A DNA stretch of 64,000 nucleotides from RGIG3178 sp963674495 (GTDB lineage: Bacteria; Bacillota; Clostridia; Christensenellales; QAND01). The translations under genes and the position numbers were made by a program. Below the pieces are notes generated by a model. The model was not told the origin of the DNA and ran no database searches. It was given only the letters and a program-made list of their open reading frames with translations. Below, piece by piece: positions 1 through 8,050 of this stretch (position 1 is its first letter; the number at the start of each line of letters is the position of its first letter). Location of the stretch: assembly GCA_963674495.2 (NCBI GenBank), contig CAXXLG010000001.1, forward strand, positions 806,001 through 870,000, in the 5' to 3' direction.

Positions 1-116
1 CAAAATATGCCATGTGATTAATTCACTCGGTCGGTCTCTCAAGGAAGATAGTTATCAACGTGTCTTACCACGTCATCCCTAGCATCGTATACGGGACAAG
101 GAGAGGAGATCATCCC

Positions 117-1475
117 ATGGCTTTCATCAATCAGAAAAACATGCTAATGCTTGCCATTATTCAGTCAATAAAAGAAGGCAAACCTGCGGATCTGCAAAAA
201 ATTGTAGATGAATTGCAGCCTTTTGACATCGCCCAACAATATGAAAAACTGCCCGCCAAATATAGAAATAGATTTCTTCACTATTTGCCAACTGAGCAGC
301 TAACGTGGTTGATGCATGGTATGGAGAAAGATAAACAACTGGATGTACTCAAACGACTCGGGATGGAAGATTCCAAAAAAGTTTTTGATTTGATGGATAA
401 TGACGATATGGCATCACTATTATCCGGTCTTTCCAGCGCGAAAGTTGAGAAGCTTTTATCCGGTGTTAACCATTACGAAAAAAAAGCGATTCAGAATTTG
501 ATCGATTACCCCACTGAGACCGCAGGCAGGCTGATGTCTGACAGGTATGTATGGATACCCATACAGTACACAATTCAGGAGGCAGTTACCAAACTCAAGG
601 ATTTCATTAATATTGCCGAATACCTGAATTACCTTTATGTCGTGGATGACAAAAACAAGCTTATGGGCGTGGTCTCTTATCGGGGTCTTTTGTTGGCTGA
701 CCCAGCGGAGAAGATCGAAAACATTATGTTTCGCAAAGTGATTAAATCGACAGTGGATACCGATCAGGAAGAGGTCGCTAAATTAATCAGCCGTTATAAC
801 TTTGTTTCCCTGCCTATCGTTGAACAGGATAATACACTGGTAGGTATCATCACCGTCGACGACATTATCGATGTGTTCATTCAGGAGGCAAATGAAGATA
901 TAGAAAAATTATCCGCCTCTGGCAAAGCTATTACCTTTGCCACAAAACCTTTGCAGGCTGCTTGTAGAAGATTACCCTGGCTTATACTTTTATTGTTCGT
1001 CGGTTTTGTTTCCGGTGGAATAATAAGCTCCTTTGCCCAAACGCTCAAGAACGTCGTTGCATTGACCTTCTTTATGCCAATGATCGCAGGCATGACCGGA
1101 AATACGGGCACGCAATCACTGGCAATTGTCGTCAGAGGTTTGGTCTCGCACGAGTTGGATTTTAAACACAGCATAAAACTTATTGTGCGAGAGCTTTGTG
1201 TAGGAGTTCTGATCGGCACGATTTGCGGCATCTTCATCGCTGTGATTGCCTATTTGTGGCAGGGAACGTTAGCTATAGGATTGGTGGTAGGCATCTCCCT
1301 GTTCTTGACCTTGATCATCGGCACGATGTCCGGGACGATCATCCCTTTGATTCTGTATAAACTGAAAATCGATCCGGCCATTGCTTCGGGTCCTCTTATC
1401 ACAACGATCAATGATATCCTGTCCCTACTGATTTACTTTGGAATTGCAACAGCGGCGCTGTCCAATCTGATGTAG
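117..1475 (+). CDS. mgtE: Magnesium transporter MgtE
   Basis: Mg2+ channel/transporter of the inner membrane. The 452-aa product has the family order: an N-terminal helical MgtE_N domain (about residues 15-130), a CBS pair (about 130-255, including TVDDIIDVF) that senses cytoplasmic Mg2+, and a C-terminal membrane domain of about five helices with the conserved GNTGTQS pore-region motif. Length is normal. I chose the ATG at 117 because GGAGAGGAG lies 8 nt upstream; an in-frame GTG at 60 has no good ribosome site. It is followed by IS debris. Identification is firm; regulation cannot be judged because the leader is cut by the window edge. Confidence 0.95.
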   Translation: MAFINQKNMLMLAIIQSIKEGKPADLQKIVDELQPFDIAQQYEKLPAKYRNRFLHYLPTEQLTWLMHGMEKDKQLDVLKRLGMEDSKKVFDLMDNDDMASLLSGLSSAKVEKLLSGVNHYEKKAIQNLIDYPTETAGRLMSDRYVWIPIQYTIQEAVTKLKDFINIAEYLNYLYVVDDKNKLMGVVSYRGLLLADPAEKIENIMFRKVIKSTVDTDQEEVAKLISRYNFVSLPIVEQDNTLVGIITVDDIIDVFIQEANEDIEKLSASGKAITFATKPLQAACRRLPWLILLLFVGFVSGGIISSFAQTLKNVVALTFFMPMIAGMTGNTGTQSLAIVVRGLVSHELDFKHSIKLIVRELCVGVLIGTICGIFIAVIAYLWQGTLAIGLVVGISLFLTLIIGTMSGTIIPLILYKLKIDPAIASGPLITTINDILSLLIYFGIATAALSNLM

Positions 1476-1512
1476 TTGAGCCTAATACGTATTGCCGAAT
1501 GAATAAATGGCA

Positions 1513-1620
1513 TGCCACCATTTGGGAACCGTCTAGAAAGTTAGTCCATGCTTGTATTTCATTAAACCTGAGCATTTGTCTTGTTTAAAATAGATTGATA
1601 CCCATTTTATTGTCCGGGGA
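1513..1620 (-). repeat. Right-end copy of the IS3-family element, inverted
   Basis: About 108 bp, an imperfect reverse complement of 7312-7418 (for example GCCACCATTTGGGAACCGT here against its complement at 7400-7418). In the other copy this sequence lies downstream of orfAB, and its tip (TGCCACC...ACCG...TAAGTTAG) resembles the left end of the same IS. It is therefore read as a right IS end in minus orientation. Its partner left end may be the minus-oriented one at 4048, which would make 1513-4048 the shell of an older copy into which other elements went. Confidence 0.65.
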
Positions 1621-1715
1621 ACGATTGGAACGAGACCCGAAACGGGTACCGATAAATAAGTTAGCCAAGCTGGAAGAATAAAAGTAAACTATATGATACA
1701 GTAAGGATGCACAGC

Positions 1716-1994
1716 ATGGCAAAGAAGACGTTTACCGTAGAAAGGATTATTAGCATACTCCGACTGGCGGAGGCAAAAGCGGCACAGGGCTCCACAATCG
1801 TGGAGATATGCCGTGAAGTCGGAATTACAGAGCAGACTTACTACCGCTGGCGGAAGGAATACAGCGGGGTTTGCAGCGAAGGAGCCAAAAGATTAAAAGA
1901 TCTTGAGAAAGAAAATGACCGACTCAAGAAACTGGTGGCCGAGCTGAGCTTGGAGAACGTTGTGCTGAAAGATGTTGCAAGGGGAAACTTCTGA
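1716..1994 (+). CDS. IS3-family transposase OrfA (copy 1)
   Basis: DNA-binding subunit of the two-frame IS3 transposase: an N-terminal helix-turn-helix (MAKKTFTVERIISILRLAEA, then EICREVGITEQTYYRW) and a C-terminal leucine zipper (LKDLEKENDRLKKLVAELSL). The product is 92 aa, intact for the family. I chose the ATG at 1716 (MAKK) because AAGGATG lies just upstream and the same start is conserved in the other two copies. Compared with copy 2, the stop context has changed (CTTCTGAG instead of CTGATGAG), so orfB has lost the ATG that normally overlaps the orfA stop. Confidence 0.85.
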   Translation: MAKKTFTVERIISILRLAEAKAAQGSTIVEICREVGITEQTYYRWRKEYSGVCSEGAKRLKDLEKENDRLKKLVAELSLENVVLKDVARGNF

Positions 1995-2508
1995 GCCCGG
2001 CACGAAGAAGGCTGGCCGTAAAGCTCGCGGTTGAGAAATACAAGATGAGCGAGCGTATGGCGTGTCGGGTCTTCAAAGTCAGCCGGGCGCATTGGAAAGA
2101 ACATCCCCGCAAACTGCCGGATGAGAACGAAGTAATCGCGAGAATACTTGCACTCGTCTCGGAATACGGGAGATACGGCTATCGTAGGATCGCGGAACTT
2201 CTGCGCCAGGATCTCGACAATCCTCTGCACATCAATACCAAACGGGTCAGGCGTATTTGGAAGCGGTTAGGATTGAAGGTTCCCAGACGGCAACAAAAGC
2301 GAAAAAGGATATGGTTAAATGATGGATCCTGTATTCGTTTAAGACCGGAACACAAAAACCATGTGTGGTCTTATGACTTCGTGTGTGAACGGCAGGCTAA
2401 CGGATGCATGCTGAGGACTCTCAACGTGATGGACGAATTCACCCGTGAGTGCCTGTGCAGCATCGTGAGTCGGTCCTTCAAGAAAGACGACATCTGCGCA
2501 ATACTTTT
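1991..2508 (+). pseudogene. IS3-family transposase OrfB, truncated (copy 1)
   Basis: The reading frame matches OrfB of copy 2 from ARRRLAV through RYGYRRIAELL and continues into the start of the DDE integrase core (HVWSYDFVCERQ, the first Asp region, and VMDEFTRECL). It stops being OrfB after DDICAILL, about residue 172, where it runs into repressor sequence. The second Asp and the Glu of the catalytic triad are lost, so it cannot transpose alone. The normal ATG has become CTG at 1991; the first ATG is at 2045. Confidence 0.8.
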
Positions 2509-2868
2509 GGTAGCATTGCATGTGGAGAGCCTATTTGGGCGGAGCAGAATTTTGAAGGGTATGTCGATGCCACTGCCGACATTCACGCGGATTATTGTGT
2601 CACCGCGGTTGGCGACAGCATGATCAATGCCCGGATCCTTAACGGAGATATCGTCTTTATAGAGGAAACAACCCAGGTGGAGAACGGGCAAATTGCGGTC
2701 GTGCTCATTGACGATGACGTCACGCTTAAGCGTTTCTACAAGGAAGGGGATATTGTAACATTGGTTGCGGAAAACCCCGCTTACAAACCCATGGTGTTTG
2801 TAGGCGAGCAGTTGCGTGGAATGCGCATTCTGGGACGCGCCGTTGCTTTTCAGTCTACAGTCAGATAA
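2509..2868 (+). pseudogene. Phage repressor C-terminal fragment (S24 peptidase)
   Basis: About 120 codons nearly identical to the C-terminal half of the intact repressor at 31465-32085 (roughly six substitutions). They include the self-cleavage region SIACG, the catalytic Ser in GDSMINARI and the Lys region VTLKRFYKEGD. The N-terminal XRE DNA-binding half is missing and is replaced by the truncated IS orfB, so it has no start of its own. It is a relic of an earlier copy of the same integrative element. Confidence 0.9.
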
Positions 2869-2904
2869 AGAGATCTCCTATCCTGAAGAAAGGAATTCCT
2901 GATT

Positions 2905-3525
2905 ATGCCGAAGAAGCTAAAACGAAAAAGGGCGAAGATTACCATTGGACGAACGCCGGATGGAAAGCCCATTGTCCGCTATGCACAAGGCTATTCAAAG
3001 AAAGAACTCGAGATTAACAAAGGTGAACTGAAGAGGCAGTATGTGGGTGGCGAGAGACTTCAAAAGGTCGACGCTCTCAAAACGCCAGCTTCGAATCGTG
3101 TGATTCCCCTTGCGAATCCCCTTGTTGCGATGTTGAAGGAAAAGCGGGGTTTACCCGGGATGCATATTCTTACGGCAAAGAATGGAGGTCCTGTTTACCA
3201 AAAAGGTTTTGTCGAGCATTGGAACAATCTCATGATTGCAGTATATAAAGCTGCTATGGATTCCCCGGACAAGAAAATAATAGAAGGTAAACTGCTTTTT
3301 CGAACACAAGGACATTAACCGGATACGATGGGTTCAATGCTCACCCCTCATTATTTTCGGCATAACTTTGCATCCATCCTTTATAACTCCGGAGTCGATG
3401 TTTTGACCGCTCAAAAATGGCTTGGCCATTCTGACCCGAAAACAACGATGTCGATCTATTCGCATCTTTCAGATATAACATAAGACCTCAACGCAGACAA
3501 GCTTCGCAAGGCATTTGGTGTATAG
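2905..3525 (+). pseudogene. Tyrosine integrase, internally deleted and with two stops
   Basis: A decayed sister of the intact integrase at 32122-33258. It starts with the same arm-binding domain (KKLKRKRAKITIGRTPDG), then jumps from GGERLQ directly to VDALKTPASNR. This removes the core-binding domain and the first catalytic Arg (about 170 codons), apparently between two VDAL/VDTL-encoding stretches. Lys to stop changes occur at 3316-3318 (after FRTQGH) and near 3480. The C-terminal HxxR, LGHSDPKTT and Tyr motifs can still be read. Not functional. Confidence 0.93.
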
Positions 3526-3591
3526 CTCATTATCCTTTTTGCTTGAACCATTGTTCTCGAATAACATGCTCATTTTGCTAAAATAAGTTGC

Positions 3592-3637
3592 CACACGGTT
3601 ACCAATGTCGGAAAAAAGGTTGCCAAAAGGTTGCCAC
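3592..3637 (+). repeat. Integrase arm-type direct repeats (relic)
   Basis: Repeats of GGTTGCCA: one degraded pair (GTTGCCACACGGTTACCA) and one clean pair (GGTTGCCAAAAGGTTGCCA), placed exactly as beside the intact integrase at 33316-33370. They lie between int and the tRNA-derived core, as expected for arm-type binding sites of a tyrosine recombinase. Function is inferred. Confidence 0.6.
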
Positions 3638-3705
3638 ATTATTTTTTTGTACTCTTGAAATCAGTGTCAGAAGTCGAAAAAAGCCCGATATATCGGGCTT
3701 TTCTG

Positions 3706-3750
3706 TGGTGGAGACGAGGAGGGTCGAACTCCTTACCTCTTGAATGCCAT
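3706..3750 (-). repeat. att core: 45-bp copy of the tRNA-Ala 3' half
   Basis: 45 bp identical to 33440-33484, from the CCA tail through T-arm, variable region and half of the anticodon arm of tRNA-Ala(GGC). Similarity also covers the upstream terminator palindrome and integrase tail to the left, and ends abruptly at 3750 to the right. That is the pattern of an attachment site: relic element right end on one side, left end of another element on the other. Confidence 0.8.
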
Positions 3751-3855
3751 GGACAAATCGTGTCCTTTATATGCTCTCCCATGCTATTGAAAATGCCGAG
3801 ATGTCGGGCTTTTTTTGCATTTCGGCATCACCCGGTAACTCATAGATTATGAATT

Positions 3856-3875
3856 AGGTTGCCAAAAGGTTGCCA
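3856..3875 (+). repeat. Putative left-arm integrase sites
   Basis: The pair AGGTTGCCAAAAGGTTGCCA about 105 bp inside the att core at 3706-3750. The sequence and spacing unit match the right-arm repeats beside the intact integrase. The surrounding ~80 bp recur at 6252-6335. Read as the left arm of an integrated element; inference. Confidence 0.55.
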
Positions 3876-3894
3876 ATCTCTTGTCTTCAGTTAA

Positions 3895-4048
3895 ACAATT
3901 TCCTGTTAAAACAATCCATCAACGTAATGACCTTTTCCATTGTGAACGTTTTCTTAGCCATGCTCTGCATCCTTCCTGTTGCAAATACTTTACTTTCTTC
4001 CCTCGCGTGGCTAACTTTTTTTTAGGGCCCGTTTAGGGTCTCATTCCA
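3895..4048 (-). mobile_element. IS3-family remnant, left end plus orfA start
   Basis: On the minus strand the left end TGGAATGAGACCCTAAACGG starts at 4048. It is followed by the GTTAGCCA box, the GGATG ribosome site and ATG at 3961, then about 20 codons beginning MAKKTFTMEKVITLMDCF, clearly OrfA. The rest of the transposase is absent. It may pair with the inverted right end at 1513-1620. Confidence 0.75.
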
Positions 4049-4127
4049 CCTGCAGTATTCAATCCTACGCATTGCGGTTGCGTCCTTTCGCCGAATCTGG
4101 TGCGGATTGGCTGCCAACCCATCATCG

Positions 4128-5927
4128 CTATTTATGCGGTATCGGCACGTATACGGCAATATATGTGGCGGTGCCCGTTACCGTTGTGGATGGAGTGGTA
4201 TCCCAACCGGCCGGTAACCAGCCGGGCGGTGATATAACGTTAGGAATCGTAATGGTATCCCCATAATAAACCGGAAAAAATACCGTAGTGTCGGGCGAAG
4301 TCCCCGAGCCAAGATCGAACGTGACCGTATAAGCAATGTGCGTGTATTGTGCGGTATACACAATGGTTCCCGTCACGGTTGTGGATGGCGTAACGTCCCA
4401 ACCGGTAAACGACCAGCCGTTATCCACCGTAACGGACGGCACGGTGATCGTATCGCCATAGTACACAGAATTGAAAACCAGCGTATCCCCCGACGTGCCG
4501 TGGTCCGCCAGGTCAAATGATACCATATACGTGTTTTGCGCGTATTGTGCGGTGTATGTTGCGCTTCCCGTCACGGTTGTGGATGGCGTAACGTCCCAAC
4601 CGGTAAACGACCAGCCGTTATCCGCCGTAACGGACGGCACGGTGATCGTACCGTCATAGTACACAGGATTGAAAACCAGCGTGTCCCCCGACGCGCCGTG
4701 GTCCGCCAGGTCAAATGATACCATATACGTGTTTTGCGCGTATTGTGCGGTGTATGTTGCGCTTCCCGTCACGGTTGTGGATGGCGTAACGTCCCAACCG
4801 GTAAACGACCAGCCGTTATCCGCCGTAACGGACGGCACGGTGATCGTATCGTCATAGTACACAGAATTGAAAACCAGCGTGTCCCCCGACGTGCCGTGGT
4901 CTGCAAGGTCAAACGCCACGGTATAGGGAATGTGCATATATTGCGCAGTAAAGATCGTATCAGTATAAATTGCGGCGGTGCTCACGTCTACGCTGCTCAA
5001 AAGAGTCGTGCCGCTGTCCTTGTACCATCCCGCATACGTATATCCGATCGCAGCGTTGACACCGGGTACGGAGGCAGGCGTCTTCCCGCTTACAATCAAT
5101 TCGTTTTCATGATTCAGATCCCCTGGCGTCAGGACGCCGTTCTGCCCCGCGTTGTAGGTTACCGTATATTTCTTCGACGACGTTCTCGACGCCGTCTGAT
5201 GCACCATCTGTAAAACGATTAGCTGCGCTGACCACGGGCCATCGAGACCGGCATCGAGCGTCCGGTTCCCGGCTTCCCCCGCATTAGCAATCTGATCAGC
5301 CGCATAGATTGCCACTCCATTGGAGTTATGGCTTTCGGCGCAGGCCGACATGGAAGACATATCGGCAGATTTTGCAAACAACACGCCATCCCGGTTTATG
5401 GTATACAGGGCGACGAGCATCGTTTTGCTCCCCGCCATCACTCCGCTTGCCTGCAGGGAGAGCCCGTTACCCGTATTCCCGCTGCCGGTAAGCACGGGAT
5501 TCGCAATGTCGACGCCCGAATACCGTAATACGCATCCGTCGGCGAGTACCGGGCCTTGCGTAACGCTGTCAGAGAGCAAAAAAGTATAGGACGACGGTTC
5601 AATCGCCGCGTCGGTGACTGCCATATAATAACTGGCTTGTCCGATTGAGGTCCCGTTGTCGGTTTTAAGAATTGGATGCCAGTTTAAGGATGGCGGAGTT
5701 ACGGACACGTCGCTTCCGCCCAAATAGGATACCTGCGCTATGAGCAGATCTCCGCTTATCAGGCCATCGGGCTTGTCTAGCGGCAAACTTGTAGAGGAAT
5801 TGCCTTTGCTTGGGTTTCCCTCAACGTTGATGCTAGTTGTACTGGCTGTGCATGCTGTTATAATTCTGGATAAAAGAATCAAGGATGCCAACAATATACT
5901 TAACCGTATCCTTTTTGAAGCTCTCAT
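4128..5927 (-). CDS. Surface lipoprotein with InlB B-type repeats
   Basis: Product of 599 aa. It starts at an ATG behind AGGAGATGTGTAG and has a signal peptide ending in a lipobox (IITAC at about residues 22-26), so it is probably lipid-anchored outside the membrane. Residues about 30-245 form a domain I do not recognise, with GDLLIAQVSY and LRYSGVD stretches. From about 255 to the end come Listeria-Bacteroides/InlB B-type repeats (FDLADHG...WSFTGWDV...YTAQY): one longer diverged unit, three nearly identical 66-aa units and a diverged last unit. Such proteins bind surfaces or hosts, but the ligand here is unknown. It sits between IS remnants and may be recently acquired. Confidence 0.75.
   Translation of the reverse strand: MRASKRIRLSILLASLILLSRIITACTASTTSINVEGNPSKGNSSTSLPLDKPDGLISGDLLIAQVSYLGGSDVSVTPPSLNWHPILKTDNGTSIGQASYYMAVTDAAIEPSSYTFLLSDSVTQGPVLADGCVLRYSGVDIANPVLTGSGNTGNGLSLQASGVMAGSKTMLVALYTINRDGVLFAKSADMSSMSACAESHNSNGVAIYAADQIANAGEAGNRTLDAGLDGPWSAQLIVLQMVHQTASRTSSKKYTVTYNAGQNGVLTPGDLNHENELIVSGKTPASVPGVNAAIGYTYAGWYKDSGTTLLSSVDVSTAAIYTDTIFTAQYMHIPYTVAFDLADHGTSGDTLVFNSVYYDDTITVPSVTADNGWSFTGWDVTPSTTVTGSATYTAQYAQNTYMVSFDLADHGASGDTLVFNPVYYDGTITVPSVTADNGWSFTGWDVTPSTTVTGSATYTAQYAQNTYMVSFDLADHGTSGDTLVFNSVYYGDTITVPSVTVDNGWSFTGWDVTPSTTVTGTIVYTAQYTHIAYTVTFDLGSGTSPDTTVFFPVYYGDTITIPNVISPPGWLPAGWDTTPSTTVTGTATYIAVYVPIPHK
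4332..4925. repeat. Three tandem 198-bp repeats
   Basis: Three near-identical 198-bp units (4332-4529, 4530-4727, 4728-4925) encoding the 66-aa InlB-type repeats. Near-identity at DNA level, including silent positions, indicates recent unequal crossover or gene conversion. Copy number could vary between strains and could be misassembled. Confidence 0.9.
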
Positions 5928-6360
5928 CTACACATCTCCTGAGCATTAATGAATGAAGCCATCTTTGGGGCCTCCGACTATAAATATATTGTGCTGATGA
6001 TCCGGTGAACGGAAATAGCCCAAATTACCTTCTCTTTGCTTATTTCCAATGAAAATTATATTATAACTTTTTATTGGCTTCAAGTCCTTAATTTTATACA
6101 AACCCCTTTATTTCCATACGCGCCGCGTTGTCAAATACAAGCCGGCCCAAATATGGCGAAGATGATTAACTGTCGTAAATACGAAAATATAATATTCTGC
6201 CGTATGGTCTGCTTTTCTTCATCGCTCAGTGGGATGAAACCCAAATTTTTAATGCCGAGTTGTTGGATCATTTTTTCATTTCAGCATCACCCGTAAATTA
6301 TAGATTATGAATTAGGTTGCCAAAAGGTTGCCAGTAGTTTTCTTGTTTCAAGCCTCATAC
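5928..6360. other. Intergenic region with second left-arm copy
   Basis: No convincing gene. The right part (6252-6335) repeats 3795-3875, including the AGGTTGCCAAAAGGTTGCCA pair at 6314-6333, but without a visible tRNA-derived att core beside it. The left part is AT-rich and probably holds the promoter of the minus-strand lipoprotein gene; I could not pick a clear -35/-10. Confidence 0.5.
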
Positions 6361-6539
6361 CTACGAACCAAAGGCCAGCTGCACGGCCAGCCTTCTTCGT
6401 GCCAGGCTCAGCTCGGCTATCAGTTTCTTGAGACAGTCATTCTCTGTTTCAAGATCCTTTAATTTCTTGGCTCCTTCGCTGCGTAATCCGCCATATTCCT
6501 TCCGCCAGCGGTAGTAAGTCTGCTCTGTAATTCCGACTT
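6361..6539 (-). mobile_element. IS3-family orfA/orfB fragment
   Basis: The minus strand encodes VGITEQTYYRWRKEYGG through LKKLIAELSL, the second half of OrfA, then continues in frame into ARRRLAVQLA, the start of OrfB. The segment normally joining them (ENAVLKDVARGN and the orfA stop) has been removed. Both ends are truncated; the right side abuts the left end of the next copy at 6540. Confidence 0.8.
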
Positions 6540-6629
6540 TGGAATGAGACCCAAAACGGGTACCGGAAAATAAGTTAGCCATGCAGGAAGAAAAAAAGTA
6601 AAATGTGTGAAAAAGAAAGGATGCACAGC

Positions 6630-6905
6630 ATGGCAAAGAAGACGTTTACAGTAGAAAAGATCATCAGCATACTCCGACTGGCGGAGGTAAAGGCGGCGCA
6701 GGGCTCCACGATCGTGGAGATATGCCGTGAAGTTGGAATTACAGAGCAGACTTACTACCGCTGGCGGAAGGAATATGGCGGATTACGCAGCGAAGGAGCT
6801 AAGCGACTCAAGGATCTTGAGAAAGAAAATGACCGACTGAAGAAACTGGTGGCTGAGCTGAGCTTAGAGAACGCAGTTCTGAAAGATGTTGCAAGGGGAA
6901 ACTGA
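6630..6905 (+). CDS. IS3-family transposase OrfA (copy 2)
   Basis: Complete 91-aa OrfA with the N-terminal helix-turn-helix (EICREVGITEQTYYRW) and C-terminal leucine-zipper stretch (KDLEKENDRLKKLVAELSL). Start at MAKK behind AAAGGATG. Its TGA shares one base with the orfB ATG at 6905, the usual arrangement for frameshift or coupled expression in IS3 elements. Very similar to copy 1 but better preserved. Because orfB is truncated, this OrfA could only act as a regulator or partner of a full copy elsewhere. Confidence 0.88.
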   Translation: MAKKTFTVEKIISILRLAEVKAAQGSTIVEICREVGITEQTYYRWRKEYGGLRSEGAKRLKDLEKENDRLKKLVAELSLENAVLKDVARGN

Positions 6906-7222
6906 TGAGCCCGGCACGAAGAAGGCTGGCAGTGCAGCTTGCCGTGGAGAAATACAAGATGAGCGAGCGTATGGCGTGCCGGATCTTTAAAGTCAGCCGG
7001 GCACACTGGAAAGAACATCCTCGTAAACTGCCAGACGAGAACGAAGTAATCGCGAGAATTCTTGCACTCGTCTCGGAATACGGGAGATACGGCTACCGAA
7101 CGATCGCGGAACTTCTACGCCAGGATCTCGACAATCTTCTGCACATCAATACCAGACGCGTCGGGCTCATTTGGAAACGGTTTGGATTAATAGTTCCTAG
7201 ACGGCAGCAGAAGCGCAAAAGG
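6905..7222 (+). pseudogene. IS3-family transposase OrfB, N-terminal piece
   Basis: Starts with MSPARRRLAVQLAVEKYKM and keeps the OrfB N-terminal helix-turn-helix-like part (SERMACRIFKVSRAHW, RYGYRTIAELL) to PRRQQKRKR. It then leaves the family: the rest of the open frame, to 7306, has no transposase similarity I can see. The whole DDE core is missing. Confidence 0.85.
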
Positions 7223-7453
7223 TTGAAACAAGCTTGTTTGCTGTACCATTCGGTTTGCTGTTGTCGCGGTAAACACGTCTATGGTATTATGCAATCAAGA
7301 GACTGATCGTTTCCCGGATAGAATAATGGGCATCTGTCTGTTTTGAACAAGACAAATGCTTAGGTTTAATGAAATTCAAGCGTGGACTAACTTACTAAAC
7401 GGTTCCCAAATGGTGGCAAGCCACGGGTATACGGCTTATATGCAGGAGGAGCA

Positions 7454-8047
7454 ATGAATCTGCTTTGGTTGTTAGTTAGCTTTCTTATTGGCTCCATACC
7501 TTTTTCTTGCTGGATTGGATCCCTAGTCACCGATAGAGACATTCGTGAGATCGGCGACGGCAACCCCGGTGCTGCCAACGTATTTCGAACAGGAAACATG
7601 GGTGCAGGAATTGTCGCTTTGCTATTGGATTATCTCAAGGGGTTTTTACCCGTCTATCTATTGAAGGTGCTGATCGCGGATAACTCGGTGGCTTTGATCG
7701 GATTGTCAATCGCACCGATAGTCGGCCATGCTTTTTCCCCGTTTTTAAAAGGGAAAGGAGGCAAAGCCATCACGGTATCCTTTGGAATCTGGTCAGGCCT
7801 GACGTTGTGGGTTGTACCCACTGTATGGGGCATCTCGCTGATAGTCTTAACTGTTTTTATGACAGTAAGCTCCAACGGATGGAGAGCCTTGCTTGGATTT
7901 CTCATCGTTCCAATCGCGCTTCTTATCATGCAACCAGACATTTCTCTTTGGATTATATACTTTGCCAATCTGTGTGTGTTAATATATAAACAACGTAAGG
8001 AGCTGTCCCTACCGCTTCGTATACATTTCAAATACCGAAGGAGTTAA
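7454..8047 (+). CDS. plsY: Glycerol-3-phosphate acyltransferase PlsY
   Basis: Membrane enzyme that transfers the acyl group of acyl-phosphate to sn-glycerol-3-phosphate, giving lysophosphatidic acid. The 197-aa length is normal. The family motifs are present: IGSIPFS in the first helix, GDGNPGAANVFR (about residues 34-45) and GKGGKA (about 100-105) in cytoplasmic loops, with five or so hydrophobic helices. Ribosome site GCAGGAGGAGC before ATG. The next gene begins 3 nt after its stop, so it opens an operon with a glycosyltransferase, an SnoaL-like protein and an SDR. This suggests an acyltransferase dedicated to a special lipid rather than the housekeeping copy, but that is inference. Confidence 0.93.
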   Translation: MNLLWLLVSFLIGSIPFSCWIGSLVTDRDIREIGDGNPGAANVFRTGNMGAGIVALLLDYLKGFLPVYLLKVLIADNSVALIGLSIAPIVGHAFSPFLKGKGGKAITVSFGIWSGLTLWVVPTVWGISLIVLTVFMTVSSNGWRALLGFLIVPIALLIMQPDISLWIIYFANLCVLIYKQRKELSLPLRIHFKYRRS

Positions 8048-8050
8048 GCA

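Larger units (their letters stand above)
1626..2508 (+). mobile_element. IS3-family element copy 1, 3' truncated
   Basis: Begins at a left end TGGAACGAGACCCGAAACGG, the same as at 6540 (plus) and 4048 (minus), followed by a GTTAGCCA box, orfA and most of orfB. The right end is missing: at about 2509 the sequence switches to a fragment of a phage repressor. orfA/orfB style and length resemble the IS407-like branch of IS3 (inference from the proteins). Confidence 0.8.
6540..7418 (+). mobile_element. IS3-family element copy 2, internally deleted
   Basis: Left end TGGAATGAGACCCAAAACGG at 6540; right end ...CGGTTCCCAAATGGTGGCA to 7418. The tips are imperfect inverted repeats of each other around ACC...GTACC and TAAGTTAG. 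The element is only ~880 bp because orfB stops at about 7220, replaced by ~90 bp of unrelated sequence before the right end. No clear target duplication is seen. Confidence 0.75.

Noticed and set aside
1..116. Mg2+ riboswitch before mgtE
   Set aside because: Only ~115 bp of leader are visible and I saw none of the conserved M-box segments I know; cannot be supported.
4332..4925. Regular 198-bp repeats as a CRISPR-like array
   Set aside because: The repeats are long, contiguous, in frame and code for InlB-type protein repeats; no spacers and no cas genes.
6036..6296. 86-codon plus-strand open frame
   Set aside because: Lacks a ribosome site and overlaps the left-arm repeat copy; composition not protein-like.
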